64,000 nt of DNA from Urophycis tenuis (lineage: Eukaryota > Chordata > Actinopteri > Gadiformes > Phycidae), in NCBI GenBank assembly GCA_036785325.1, contig JAXIVH010000012.1, forward strand, positions 10,173,317 through 10,237,316, written 5' to 3'. Both the position numbers and the translations under genes were made by a program. Under the pieces are notes generated by a model that was not told the origin of the DNA, did no database searches, and saw only the letters and a program-made list of their open reading frames with translations. This document shows, one piece after another, positions 51,046-63,315 of the stretch (position 1 is the stretch's first letter; each line of letters opens with the position of its first letter).

Positions 51046-54000
51046 TTAGTTGGCATGGTGTGCTGTTGAAAAACACAACTTAAGTGTGTACGGGTAAGGT
51101 CCACCTTAAAGGAGAAGAGGGTAAAAAAAAAAAAGAGTTTGAAACAATGAATATAGAAAACACAATGCACTTGACAATGTCCAACAACCGAAGAAAAGCA
51201 ATATACTTGAATTAAACAAGGGAATCAAATGTTTTGTCTTTAAACAAAAAAAAATGAAAGGAATGAACTGGGCTCACTGGGGTTTTTCATCTGGTAGTGG
51301 TTCATCAGAGCCAGGGCTTCCATGGCGTCATTGATGGACTCCCACTCCAGTAGGCCAGAAGAACTGCGCTCACCTGGGGAAAAGGCAGGAAAGAGGACTT
51401 AATTTCCAACTAGAAGCACAACAGCACAACAAATGAACACGGTAAAACCAACATTTGCACTCACTCTTTCCCGTGAAAAGTTTCACATTCGAGGGGACCT
51501 TGATTGCCAACTCGTCACAGACCTGAAAGAGACGGGTTCTACGTGAAAAAGGCAATCATTTCTCACATTGTCACCATCACCACCTTAACCTGCATTTCAA
51601 CCTGCACCTTAATCGCTCATTTGCACGTCTGGTTAGAACGCCAACTGCATTTCGTTGTCCCTGTACTTGTACTCTGCACAATGACAATAAAGTTGAATCT
51701 AATCTAATCTAATCAAGAAACCCCGAAAAACAAAAACAGACAGCCACCCCGGGGTCTCCCCCCCCCCTTGCCTCGTTGAACATCTCCGCCGAGATGTCGG
51801 GCTGCCCGTTGAAGAAGTGCAGGACGTTGCTGGGGTGCTGGATGCGGTTCTTGGCGGCCTGCTCCGCGGAGGTGAAGCGGTTGTTGCGGGAGCCGTGGAA
51901 GTCCTTGAAGCTGCTGCTGCCGTCCTCCAGCTCGTAGCACTGGCCGGGCATGATGGCCTGCTGCTTGGACACACTGCACAAGAGACGCCACACCCGTCAC
52001 CACCACACCACCCGCACAAGGAGCGGCCGGCCCCGCTCTCTGGGACCTCGCTGGTAACCTCTGAGGCGTACTGCTTGGGCGAACGCGGGAGGGAAGGTGA
52101 GGGTCTTTTACCAGACGTTGAGCTTGTGTCCGAAAAGGAAGTTGTTGTTGAGGTGCGTGATGATCCTGTCCACGGCATAGCAGTCTCCCATCTCCACCAT
52201 GGCAGCCCCGGGCTTACTCTTCATGAACTTGACCTGAACGGAGGAAAAAAAACATTGAACCATACAAACGCGAGGACCATTCAGCAACCGAACAACAGAC
52301 CACAGCAGACACACACACACACACACACAGAGCGTTGTCTGGGCTTACCCGTTCTATGTTGCCGTAGAGGCAGAAGACGTTGAAGAGCTTGTCCGCGTTG
52401 ACCTTGGCCGGCTCCAGGCCGTACACCATGACGACGGGGGAGTCGGCGTGGGCACCATATTCCGGGGGGGGCGGCCCGTACCCGGGGCCGTAGCGCTGGC
52501 TCCCGCGCCCGCGCCCGCCCATGGGAGGCCCCATGCGATGAGGCGGGGGAGGCCCGTAGCCGCCCTCGTCGTTGTAGCCGTGATAGCCTCCCTGAGGGCC
52601 AGCTATTGGAGGGGGGGGGGGGGGGGGAAGCCGATGACTGAGGAGTGGACACGCGCGGGAGGCCTCGTTTCGCTAGCGTTAAGCTAGCGTTTAGCTAGCC
52701 TGAAGCTAGCATTCATTTCAAGATATTTACCATAATCTGGAGGGTGGTCTCCCAGGAGGGCGGGCTGCCTCTGGCGCTTGTTAGGATTGGCATTAGGATC
52801 TTTAAAATAAAATAAAAATAAATAAAAGACACACAGGAGATAAAACCTTCCCCCCCGGACCTGGGGGCCGTCCCGGACCACTCGAGTGCTACAAGCTGTG
52901 ATTTCAACTACGTGCTACGTGACTAGGTTGGGGTTTGCATGCATCAGAGCCATCTCAAGAATGCGGGACTTCAAAGAAAGAAAAAAAAAAAAAAGAAAAT
53001 TAACAAAACATAATGGAGATTTTGTTTTTTTTTACACTACAAAAAAAAAGGAATCAACACTATATATATATATATATATATATAACGAGGATATTTTGTC
53101 GCCCTAATGCAAACACACACAAACACACCTTGTGAATTGTTCCAATTGCCTTCACCATCAGCATCTGTGCAGGTACACATATACACATGTCAAGTCCATA
53201 TTAACAATGAGACCAATGGAGCCCGGGCCAGACTGTATCAACATATTACAATCAGAACTTTGCAGGTCTGCCAAAAAAAGAAATGGTGGCAATACTGGAA
53301 TCATGGAAGCAGCATCAGCACTATGTGTAGCAATTGTAAAAAAGTGTCTATACTGGGTTTTTTTTATTGAGTACAAAACCAACAGGATATGATCAAAAGG
53401 ATGACAATGGAGGTATAAAAATACATTGTGTGTGGACGTCCGTCAGTATTGATGGAGACTTTGACCTACATGGTGTCAGCTCAAATGACAAATACAAAAG
53501 CTGACTTCATGGCATGTCTTGACTCGTTAACAAAGATTATAACAAGGGATTTTTGCTCAAGGCGTGACCTGACCTCAACTAAATATTGTAAATACAATGT
53601 ATTAAAAGTAAAAAAAAATAACAGGGGTGGACAGAACAGATTTGGGAAATGTCTCGCTGACCAGATTTAAATAAAATAAAAATTAAAAATAATTTCTATA
53701 GCTTTAGTATTATTACAATATCCAACATATCTACCTGAATAGTAAACCTTTCTGAATAGAAAAGTTTTGAAAAAAGAAAAAAAAAAACACTGGATTTAAA
53801 ATTAGCAAGCAGTGGCAGCCAAATACAGAGCCACAGCAGAATGGTGCACAGCATTGACTGCACTTATATTCCGCTACCATAACTACAGCGAGAGACTCCA
53901 GACCTGGTCTCGTACAGGCTAAATCACCTCATAGAAGACCAACCCCTGACACTTGGATTAGCCAAGGAAAAAATAAAAAAAATTAAATTAAAATAAAACA

Positions 54001-55063
54001 ACCACATTTTCACATTGATCCGAGAGGCCCACGACAAACAGAAAGACAGGAATCACAGTGGGGTCGCTTGCGTGTACTTACAGCGCCACAACGGCCGCAC
54101 AGGACACAATGGGGACGTAGGGGGCGCTCTCCTGCACGCCGCTCCAACATCAACTCATCCCTGCCCTCCGCCTTCCCTCCATTTTGCCCTCTGCCAGAGA
54201 AAGTACATCCGCCTGTCCGCTCCTGGGTTTTAAAGTCGCTGTCGCTTTGCCTCCATGTTGTCGTTTTGTTTTGGACACCCCCGCCCCCCCCCCCCCCCCC
54301 GCAGTCTTGTCTGTGTTGGCCTTTCCTTGGCGGGTTTCAATGAGAAGCTTGTATTCCAGCTTACCGTGCTTTCACTGCAAAGCAGGACATTAGCATCGTT
54401 TGAGAGTGGGCGGTCTGTCCGCAGACACACTGTGCCAAACCTGCATCACACGGGAGGCGATAAAGGCATCACTATGGGCCAGTTCATAAAGGAGGAGAAT
54501 GAAACAATACAAAAACAGCACAAGGAGGAGGGAGAGGGAATGTAGGGAGAGAGGGGAGGAGAGAGAGCAGAGGAAGAAGAAAGAGCATCAGAGTCCTTAA
54601 ATGAAGAAAGGAGATTGGAGGAGGAGGAGGAGGGGGGGAGGGGATGTTGATCTGTTTGCCTCTGTGGTTGTATGCTTGTGTCTTCGTAGGACCCACCCAC
54701 CACCCATGGTTATTCTTCAGGTGTCAAAATGGCAGCACGTGTGATGCTCGTTTACTTTTGTGACGCTGGTTAAGTGGCATTCCGCCACAGGGCAAAGTGA
54801 GAAGTCATCTAGTGCTTGCCAATGTGTCATCTGCAAAATCTGTCTTGTGGTGGTGGTGGTGGTGGTGGAGATGTGCTGTCATGGAGACCCGATGCCGTGT
54901 GTTGCCGTGGATATTTTCTGCACGGTGTGTGGTCGTGTGATGTTCAGCGCAGGAAGGCGGGGACAAAAACAGAGAGCGAGAGGGAAACCCACGCACCCAG
55001 GTTGAGCGTTGAGAAGTGTGGCATCTGAGAGAGTGCTTGTATCATGTTGCTGTTGTTGTAGTT

Positions 55064-55094
<31 letters not shown>

Positions 55095-57175
55095 ATGGGG
55101 ATGTTTTTTAACCGCCCACAAGTATGTGCTGTCGTCTGCCGCCCCCTTTTGTCAGGCTTAGTGTGTCTGAGAGAGAGATCCTCTGTTGCGCTCCTGTGGT
55201 TGTGTTTGTGCCAGTCAGCTCCTGAGGTGGGGGGGGGGGGGGGGGGGGGGGCCTGGGATCGGCGGCGCATCTAAAAGAACGCCCACCCACGCCCGCCTCC
55301 CGGCCGCCGCTAAATGTGTCGTGTAAAAAATATCCACACGAGAAAAAAAAAAAGAAAAAAGAAAAACAGGTGACTCCTGGGGTGGCTCTGCAGATGGGGA
55401 GATGTGCTGTAACACTTGTAAAGAGATGGTGGCGGTGGTGGTTTGTCGTGTCGTCTACACAAGTGTCTGCGTTTGCGTGGCCTTTGGGAGGAGGAGTGCG
55501 TGTCCCCCGCAGTGTGGGCTGTGGACTGTGTGACCCAGTGGGCTGTGGGCTGTGTAACCCGGTAAGCGTTACACACACACACACACACACACACACAGCC
55601 ACGCGAGGGTTACAGGAAAGAGAAATGGATGTTCCATGTAGGGAAGTGATGGTGGACCCGGAATAGGGAGGCGGTACTGAGAGGCTGAGGATGTGTGATC
55701 CCGGTGTCTGTCGCCACCCACTTGTGTCCGATGTGTTGCCACAGGGCCGCGTTACGTTTCGCTGTGGCTTGGAGATGCGGTTCTGTGGCTCGTGGGTGCC
55801 ACGGCGCGCGCGCACGCACGCACGCACCCCCCCCCTACCCCCTCGCACGCGCGCGCGTGTCTGCGCATGGAGCCTGTGTGCGTGTGCGCGGTGAGGACAC
55901 AAGGAGCACCCCGAGGCCAGCCGAATGGAGCGACAGGGACACGGGATGACGGGCAGCCATGTACAATGCACAGCGTACACGTTGGTCGACCTACCTGTTT
56001 GATTTAAGTGTGTGGCGGTGTTGAATTTCATTCCACTGTGTATATATCAAGTGTAAATATTAGGTATATGCAAGTACAATTCTTTAACTACCTAAACGCG
56101 AATGATTTATTCGTTATTTATGATTTTTTTAAATTATTTTTTTTTACATACAATGGCAACATTTGAGTTATTTTCAATCAACCTTCAAATTAATTCAACT
56201 TATTTGGCGTGTTGGTTATAGAAACCTGATTGCTCCACATTTTGACAGCCAGGTAATAATAAGTAGTGTGCTCTTCTGCAGAGCTGGAATGGGAGGTTTT
56301 GGTTTTGAAATCCAATGTGTTTATGAGCCCTCGAACCATTTAGCTTTAAAACAAACTCATTATCTGCTAAGGATTGTAACCCTCTTGTCAATGGTCAGAG
56401 CAGAGACACATTAGATGTAATTTTTGTCCTAAATCAAATCTGGCCTGCATTCTATAGATTCATTACTCATTCAACTGCACCTAAAAAGGTAGGTCGAGCA
56501 GATTTAAAAAAACCAAATACATAATAAATACAATTTAAATATCTAAAAACTACACATTCAAGTAAGTGCGCTTGTGTCTCTAAGCTCTACATTAACTTCC
56601 CAGTACTAGTACACCCCTCCTCAGATGTGTGCGATCCAGAGCTTAAACCCAGCATACAAAAATCTCCAGTATGTTGTGCAATAAATAGCATGTAATAAAA
56701 AGCAAAAACAGAGATGCTAAGACACCAGCGTGCGGTAGCTCTCTCTCTCTCTCCATGAACTGGGGGGGTGGGGGGGGGGGGGGGGGGACGTGAGGCAGTG
56801 ACATGCGCTACAGGGTATGGTGAACCTAGCTGTGAAGGGGACCGTGTGCTACTGTGCCCGGTGCAGAAACGCGACCCGCCCGCCCCACCCCACCCCCCCA
56901 CGTGAGGCTGCTCCTTGTGCCCTTACTCTGAGCCTGCCGTGTGCCCGAGACAACGCATTGGACAGTGGGACCAAGCGCCGCCCGTGAGCGCCGCCTTCGA
57001 ACGCCGCCGGGGGGGGGGCGTGGCGCGGCGTGGCGCCCCGGTGAACGGCACCCCATCCCCCCTGGGGGGGTGGGGCAAAGGCGGCGCTCTCCGGGAGGCG
57101 GCCCGGCTGTCCCGCAGAGTGGCATGAGACGAGAAGAGGAAGAACACAAACAAATCAAGGAGGGGATGGAGAGAG

Positions 57176-57225
<50 letters not shown>

Positions 57226-59138
57226 AGGGGGGGTGGGCTGGGGGAGGGTGCGTTACCTTGGCCGCTCAGGTTGGGGTTGGTGTAGTCCCAAGTGTCCTGG
57301 TCGTTCTTGAACACATTGAGGCGTGCCGGCTGCAGCGGGGGGGGCGAATACAGACGTAAGAGACACAGCCGACCCCCAAGACCTTGAAAAGACTCTGATG
57401 ATAAAAGACAGATGGGGCCGTCTGCTAACCTTGGCATATTCGATCTTTAGAGTGCAGCAGCCAGAATAGATGTCCGCCCCGTTCAGAGAGGCCTTGGCTC
57501 GCTGGGCGCTTTGCACAGAGTCAAATGTGATGAGGGGGGTGGGGGTCAAGGATAAACAGTATGCACCGTGCTTGTCATGGAGACAGACTGGTTTCCGATA
57601 ATCGTTTTCGACAAACATTTTCAATGTATTCTTTGGAAATATTTTTCACGTTACATACACATAGCTTTATGAATGCAGAAGCTGGTTGTGCAGACAACCA
57701 GCTGAAATAGGCGAGAAGCAAACATAAAAACCCACAAACAGAAGGATATTCCACCATTGCCTGAACACCGTTCTTCCTGAAAATGACGATCCTCTGTACC
57801 GGCCCACAGTTGTTGCAGATGGTGTAGAGCACATCCTGTTGGCAGACAAATAACATCCGATTATATATATATGATAAAATAAAATTGAAAAAATCCTAAA
57901 AATAGATGATCAATTTCAAATAAACCTTTTTTGTAAGAACATCTGTACGTAGAAACATTATTCAGTTGTGTTTTTCCCATTGTTTCCATCCTTGCACCAC
58001 ATCTTTAACCCATATCGTTTTAAGCCATGGTCCTTTTTGTGAGGCCGTCATCCCAATGCATTATGTCCAGCTCACTGCACGCCACTGCATTATTTACACA
58101 TCCGCACGCAGAGCGCTTCCCACCGGGTCTCTTGCGTTACCGTGGTGATGGGGTAAATTGGGTTCATGACGGTGAGCAGCAGCACGTTGTTGACGCTGCG
58201 GGTGTCGTCGGGGTCCCCGGGCCGGGAGATCTTCTGGCTGGTGGAGTAGTTGATGAAGGCGGGGTGGCCCGCGATGTACACCTGGTTGTCCGACGCGTAG
58301 GTCACCGCGTTGCTCGAGCCGCTCAAGTCCTCGTACTCCACCAGGGCCTGGCGCTTCTTGGGCATCATCACCACAAAGCTGAAGGCATGTGTGGAAGTGC
58401 AAAGAGCATAGATGGCGAAGGTGTCACATGCTACTAGGCAGACAACTACTAGGTTTTTGTTTTTTTCCTATGGAGGTAGACAGACTCGCATGAGATGATG
58501 CCAACAGTCTGGTTGATGGGTTACCTGATGGCTCCAAACTCCTGCAGTGCTTCAACCAGGTCAGCCTCCATGATGCCGTCCACCAGGCCCCGGATGTGCA
58601 CCACCGGGGAAGGGAGCGTTTTGTGGGGGTCATCGTAACCCTCCTGAGTCAATTTCAAAAACATTTCAACTCGAAACGCAACAGCTACTGTGGCACACGG
58701 TGATATAGATAGCACTGCAAACAGCGCAGCAGACTCAGCGAGAACAGTTCAGCAAATAATGCTAAGAGGTTAGCCAAACGAGATAACAATTTTTTATCTC
58801 TATTGATTGCCATGCCATTATTAACGACTTTAATGACGCAAACGGGGCCGACGCATTATTTGCGTATGACAGCGTATTGTTAGTGAAACATAACAAATAA
58901 CATGTGATTAGTGAATCAACGCGACGTAACTCTTCGCTGCAACCCCAACCCCCCAAAGCGAGATGCTCTAGGTAGGCTAACAACCATGCATGTGGAAGAC
59001 ATAATAACCATCCGACTGAAGGAAGGGCCTCCATTGTAAGAGGGAAATTCTCACCGTTGTCATTCCTCCGTCCTCAGTTTTCTGTCTTTTCGTAGCTCTG
59101 CCACCCTCTCCGTAGTAGCGGCCCGCAGCGGCAGCCAT
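51046..59138 (-). CDS. hnrnpl: Heterogeneous nuclear ribonucleoprotein L (hnrnpl), 13 coding exons
   Basis: Exons in transcript order: 59055-59138, 58525-58643, 58141-58378, 57750-57835, 57430-57526, 57257-57329, 52731-52799, 52602-52349, 52112-52233, 51772-51973, 51465-51522, 51278-51373, 51046-51104. All phases agree, giving 518 aa (human about 589). It has four RRMs at about residues 40-112, 130-208, 305-382 and 415-505, and a Gly/Pro/Tyr-rich linker (256-300). Diagnostic strings are VVHIRGLVDGIMEADLVEAL, NGVQAMVE-FDSVQSAQRAK, KFMKSKPGAAMVEM and the C-terminus GPYPYTLKLCFSTA. The last exon (59 nt) is recovered through the A|GT GGA CCT junction. The nuclear protein binds CA-rich RNA and controls splicing and mRNA stability. 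Intron 4 is U12-type AT-AC, intron 10 begins with GC, and intron 6 is 4.5 kb and CA-rich on the sense strand. HNRNPLL was considered; the C-terminal sequence favours HNRNPL. Confidence 0.94.
51555..51716 (+). mobile_element. Truncated LINE-type 3' tail in hnrnpl intron 10
   Basis: The sequence ends TGCACAATGACAATAAAG, then TTGAATCTAATCTAATC. A CAATAAAGTTGAATCTAATC ending with short tandem repeats is the common 3' end of truncated fish LINE copies. It is antisense to hnrnpl and fills most of a 249-nt intron. The 5' boundary is approximate. Confidence 0.6.
52800..57256 (-). other. hnrnpl: hnrnpl intron 6 (4.5 kb), CA-rich on the sense strand
   Basis: The only long intron of the gene, between the exon ending NPNLSGQ and the one beginning PNANPNK. 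It contains a TA array (53061-53083) and poly-C runs on the sense strand (near 54284, 55228-55251 and 57178-57206). Between 54660 and 55740 are many CACA, ACAA, CCACCACC and CAACAACAA motifs on the sense strand. HNRNPL intron 6 in mammals carries a CA-cluster and an NMD exon used for autoregulation (established knowledge). The same role here is inferred. Confidence 0.6.
54660..55740 (-). promoter_or_regulatory. hnrnpl: Candidate hnRNP L autoregulatory CA-cluster
   Basis: On the transcript strand this block holds (CAC)8-like repeats at 54848-54868, CAA/CAT repeats at 55046-55096, and scattered CACACA motifs at 55480-55560 and 55690-55740. These are the motif classes hnRNP L binds. A strong acceptor (long poly-C, then ACCTCAG|GAGCTGAC) lies at about 55225 and could start a regulated exon. 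Confidence 0.4.
57527..57749 (-). other. hnrnpl: U12-type AT-AC intron of hnrnpl
   Basis: The 223-nt intron 4 starts ATATCCTT, the minor-spliceosome donor consensus. It ends TCATCAC, with a U12 branch motif TCCTTGAC whose A (57546) lies 19 nt before the 3' end. The nearest AG is 44 nt upstream of the exon. Removing exactly this intron joins GTG GA to A TTT GAC, restoring the conserved AMVE-FDSVQSAQ of hnRNP L. GT-AG alternatives do not. Confidence 0.9.
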
Positions 59139-61217
<2,079 letters not shown>

Positions 61218-61719
61218 TCAGAAGCCCTGTATATGGCAGTAGGCCTCCAGGCTGGAGAAGAGGATGTACAGGAACCAGAGGCCAAAGAAGAAGAGGGCCG
61301 TGAGTGTTTTGCTGCACCGCGAGCCCCCCAGCTCGCCGCCGATGGACGGCCGCCGCCGTATCATCAGCACGGCGATGATGACGAAGGCGAAGATGGTGAA
61401 CAGCGTGACGGAGAAGGCCAGCGAGCCGGGGTCCACGCGGAACTCCTTGCCCTTGACCTCCCAGTAGATGGCGGCCACGGACCACGCCAGGCCGATGCCC
61501 AGGAACACGTTGACGGCGTTGCTGCCCGTCACGTTGCCGATGGAGGCGTCGGCGTGGGGGGTCCTGGGTCGCCGCCACTTTGCTGGCGAACGTGTCTAGG
61601 GCACAGAGAAAGGGGGTGGGGGGGGCCATGGGGTCTTTAAGGGCTGCACGGGGAAGTCATGAAGAAGCCAGCTGTACTGGCTAAGAGCGAGGGGGGAATG
61701 CACTACTAACACTTGAGAA

Positions 61720-61758
<39 letters not shown>

Positions 61759-63315
61759 GAGAAAGAGAGAGCTTACATCAACTATTGTCAAACATAGCAA
61801 CCACGATAACGTAAGGTCAAATGCCTGAACGTGTGAAGCCTGATACACAACGTACACAAATGGGGCACACACACACACACTATTGAATCATAACATCACA
61901 GGAAAAACACATGTATATATGCATATGTAAAAACACATGTATATATGCATATGTAAAAACACATGTATATATGCATATGTAAAAACAATGTATATATGCA
62001 TATGTAAAAACACACGTATATATGCATATGTAAAAACACATGTATATATTATGTAAAAACACATGTATATATGCATATGTAAAACACATGTATATATTCA
62101 TATGTAAAAACACACGTATATATGCATATGTAAAAACACATGTATATATGCATATGTAAAAACACATGTATATATGCATATGTAAAAACACAAGCGACGA
62201 CGAGGACGGCCACGCCTCCGGTTCCACTGACCAGGGATGGAGGTTCCCAGGGCCACAAACACCACGGCTGTGACCGTGTCCCGCAGGCCCACAGTGCAGC
62301 CAAAGTGGGAGGCCAGGTCTCCGATGACGGCCGTCAGGAAGCCGATCACCATGATGGAGATGATGAAGCAGGCCCAGCCGTTCCAGTAGTCGGTGGGGGG
62401 AGGAACGAAGGCGAACAGGATCTTCCAGAAAATCGTCAGTATGTGCATGAAGTAGTCAAAGCAGTTGGGCGGCCGCTGGTTCCTCTCCGTCCTCCCCATC
62501 GCCTGGTAGTTGGTAAGTAATTTGTAATGAGTAATGAGTAATTAGTAATTAGTAATTAGTGGCGAGGAGGCTTTGCATCCACAGGCAACAGTAGCTCAGT
62601 GGGTAGAGCAGGTGGACAGAGCGGGTCGTCCACTAACCGTAGGGTCGGCGGTTCGATCCCTGTGATCCCCCACCTCCTCCAACTGTCCACATATCGAACC
62701 CCACAAATGTACTTATTGTAAGTCTCTTTGGACAAAAGCGTCTGCTAAATGCCCCCTTTCTTCTTTCTTTCAATACTTGTTGTTAGCCTACTTTTCAAAA
62801 TCTGAAAAAATCCCCCAAAAATCGCAATTTTTCTCAAGACTAAAAGACCTCAAGGAAAGTTTAAGGTGCTGTCCTACAGAGGGCGATAGCGTCTATTCGC
62901 CGATGGTCAATTCGCATCAACTATGTTCTGTTCGGTACGAAACAATGACATGCTCGGACAGACCCGTAGAACCCGAACCCCAACGTTAAACCCGTACGTT
63001 AAACGAAAGATACCATTGCTTGTAACTTAGTAACGCATTGCATTCATAACAGAAACGCAATATTTAAAAAAAATAATTTAAAAAAAACGCAATACGCAAT
63101 CATCGATACTTAGAAATCTTTGTAATATCGTCCCGTGAGGTCCCCGCAAATTCCAGCACACACAACCAGAAATGTGACTATGCATCCCCTGACCGATGAG
63201 CCCGCAAAACTGTACCTCCACTGACTGTGACTGCTTCAATGAACTGCTCCTTCCAGGAGTGAGTGCCGATCACAGCGGCCAGGTTAACGTCCTTCAGGAG
63301 CTTGTCCACGGTGCT
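61218..63315 (-). CDS. slc8a2: Sodium/calcium exchanger 2 (slc8a2), C-terminal exons, partial
   Basis: Three exons visible: 63216-63315 (VIGTHSWKEQFIEAVTVSGG), 62232-62502 (CFDYFMHILTIFWKILFAFV ... VVFVALGTSIP) and 61218-61595 (DTFASKVAATQD ... stop). The gene continues beyond the right edge. The exons encode the end of the large cytoplasmic loop and the second transmembrane cluster with the alpha-2 repeat (GTSIPDTFASKVAA and GNVTGSNAVNVFLG), including the ion-coordinating helices. The C-terminus SSLEAYCHIQGF is typical of NCX1/NCX2, and the 19q13-type neighbours favour NCX2. The plasma-membrane antiporter exchanges 3 Na+ for 1 Ca2+. Oddity: six C's at 61556-61561 break the frame between TQD and HADASIGN; five would restore it. 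The acidic linker at the start of the middle exon also does not phase cleanly with the preceding exon. Either assembly error or a damaged copy is possible. Confidence 0.85.
61904..62192. repeat. 25-bp minisatellite in the last slc8a2 intron
   Basis: About eleven copies of a 24-25-bp unit (AAAACACATGTATATATGCA plus TATGT), with two slightly shortened copies. The CATGTATATATGCATATG core is nearly palindromic. It ends about 40 nt from the exon 62232-62502 donor. Confidence 0.95.
62584..62770 (+). mobile_element. tRNA-derived SINE with LINE-type tail
   Basis: The head resembles a tRNA: A box-like GTAGCTCAGTGGGTAGAGCA (62591-62610) and B box GGTTCGATCC (62650-62659). The 3' part has AAGTCTCTTTGGACAAAAGC followed by GTCTGCTAAATG. 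That is the conserved stem-loop tail shared by many fish SINEs and L2-clade LINEs, with GGACA in place of the usual GGATA loop. It is antisense to slc8a2, in an intron, and ends in a CTTT-rich run. Confidence 0.85.
62771..63215 (-). other. slc8a2 intron, remainder
   Basis: Intron sequence without recognised features other than A-rich runs near 63065-63090. Confidence 0.5.

Noticed and set aside
61904..62192. CRISPR-like array
   Set aside because: The units are head-to-tail with no spacers, in a eukaryotic intron; it is a minisatellite.
62591..62660. tRNA gene
   Set aside because: A and B boxes are present, but the body cannot fold as a full cloverleaf with proper spacing and a LINE-type tail follows, so it is a SINE.
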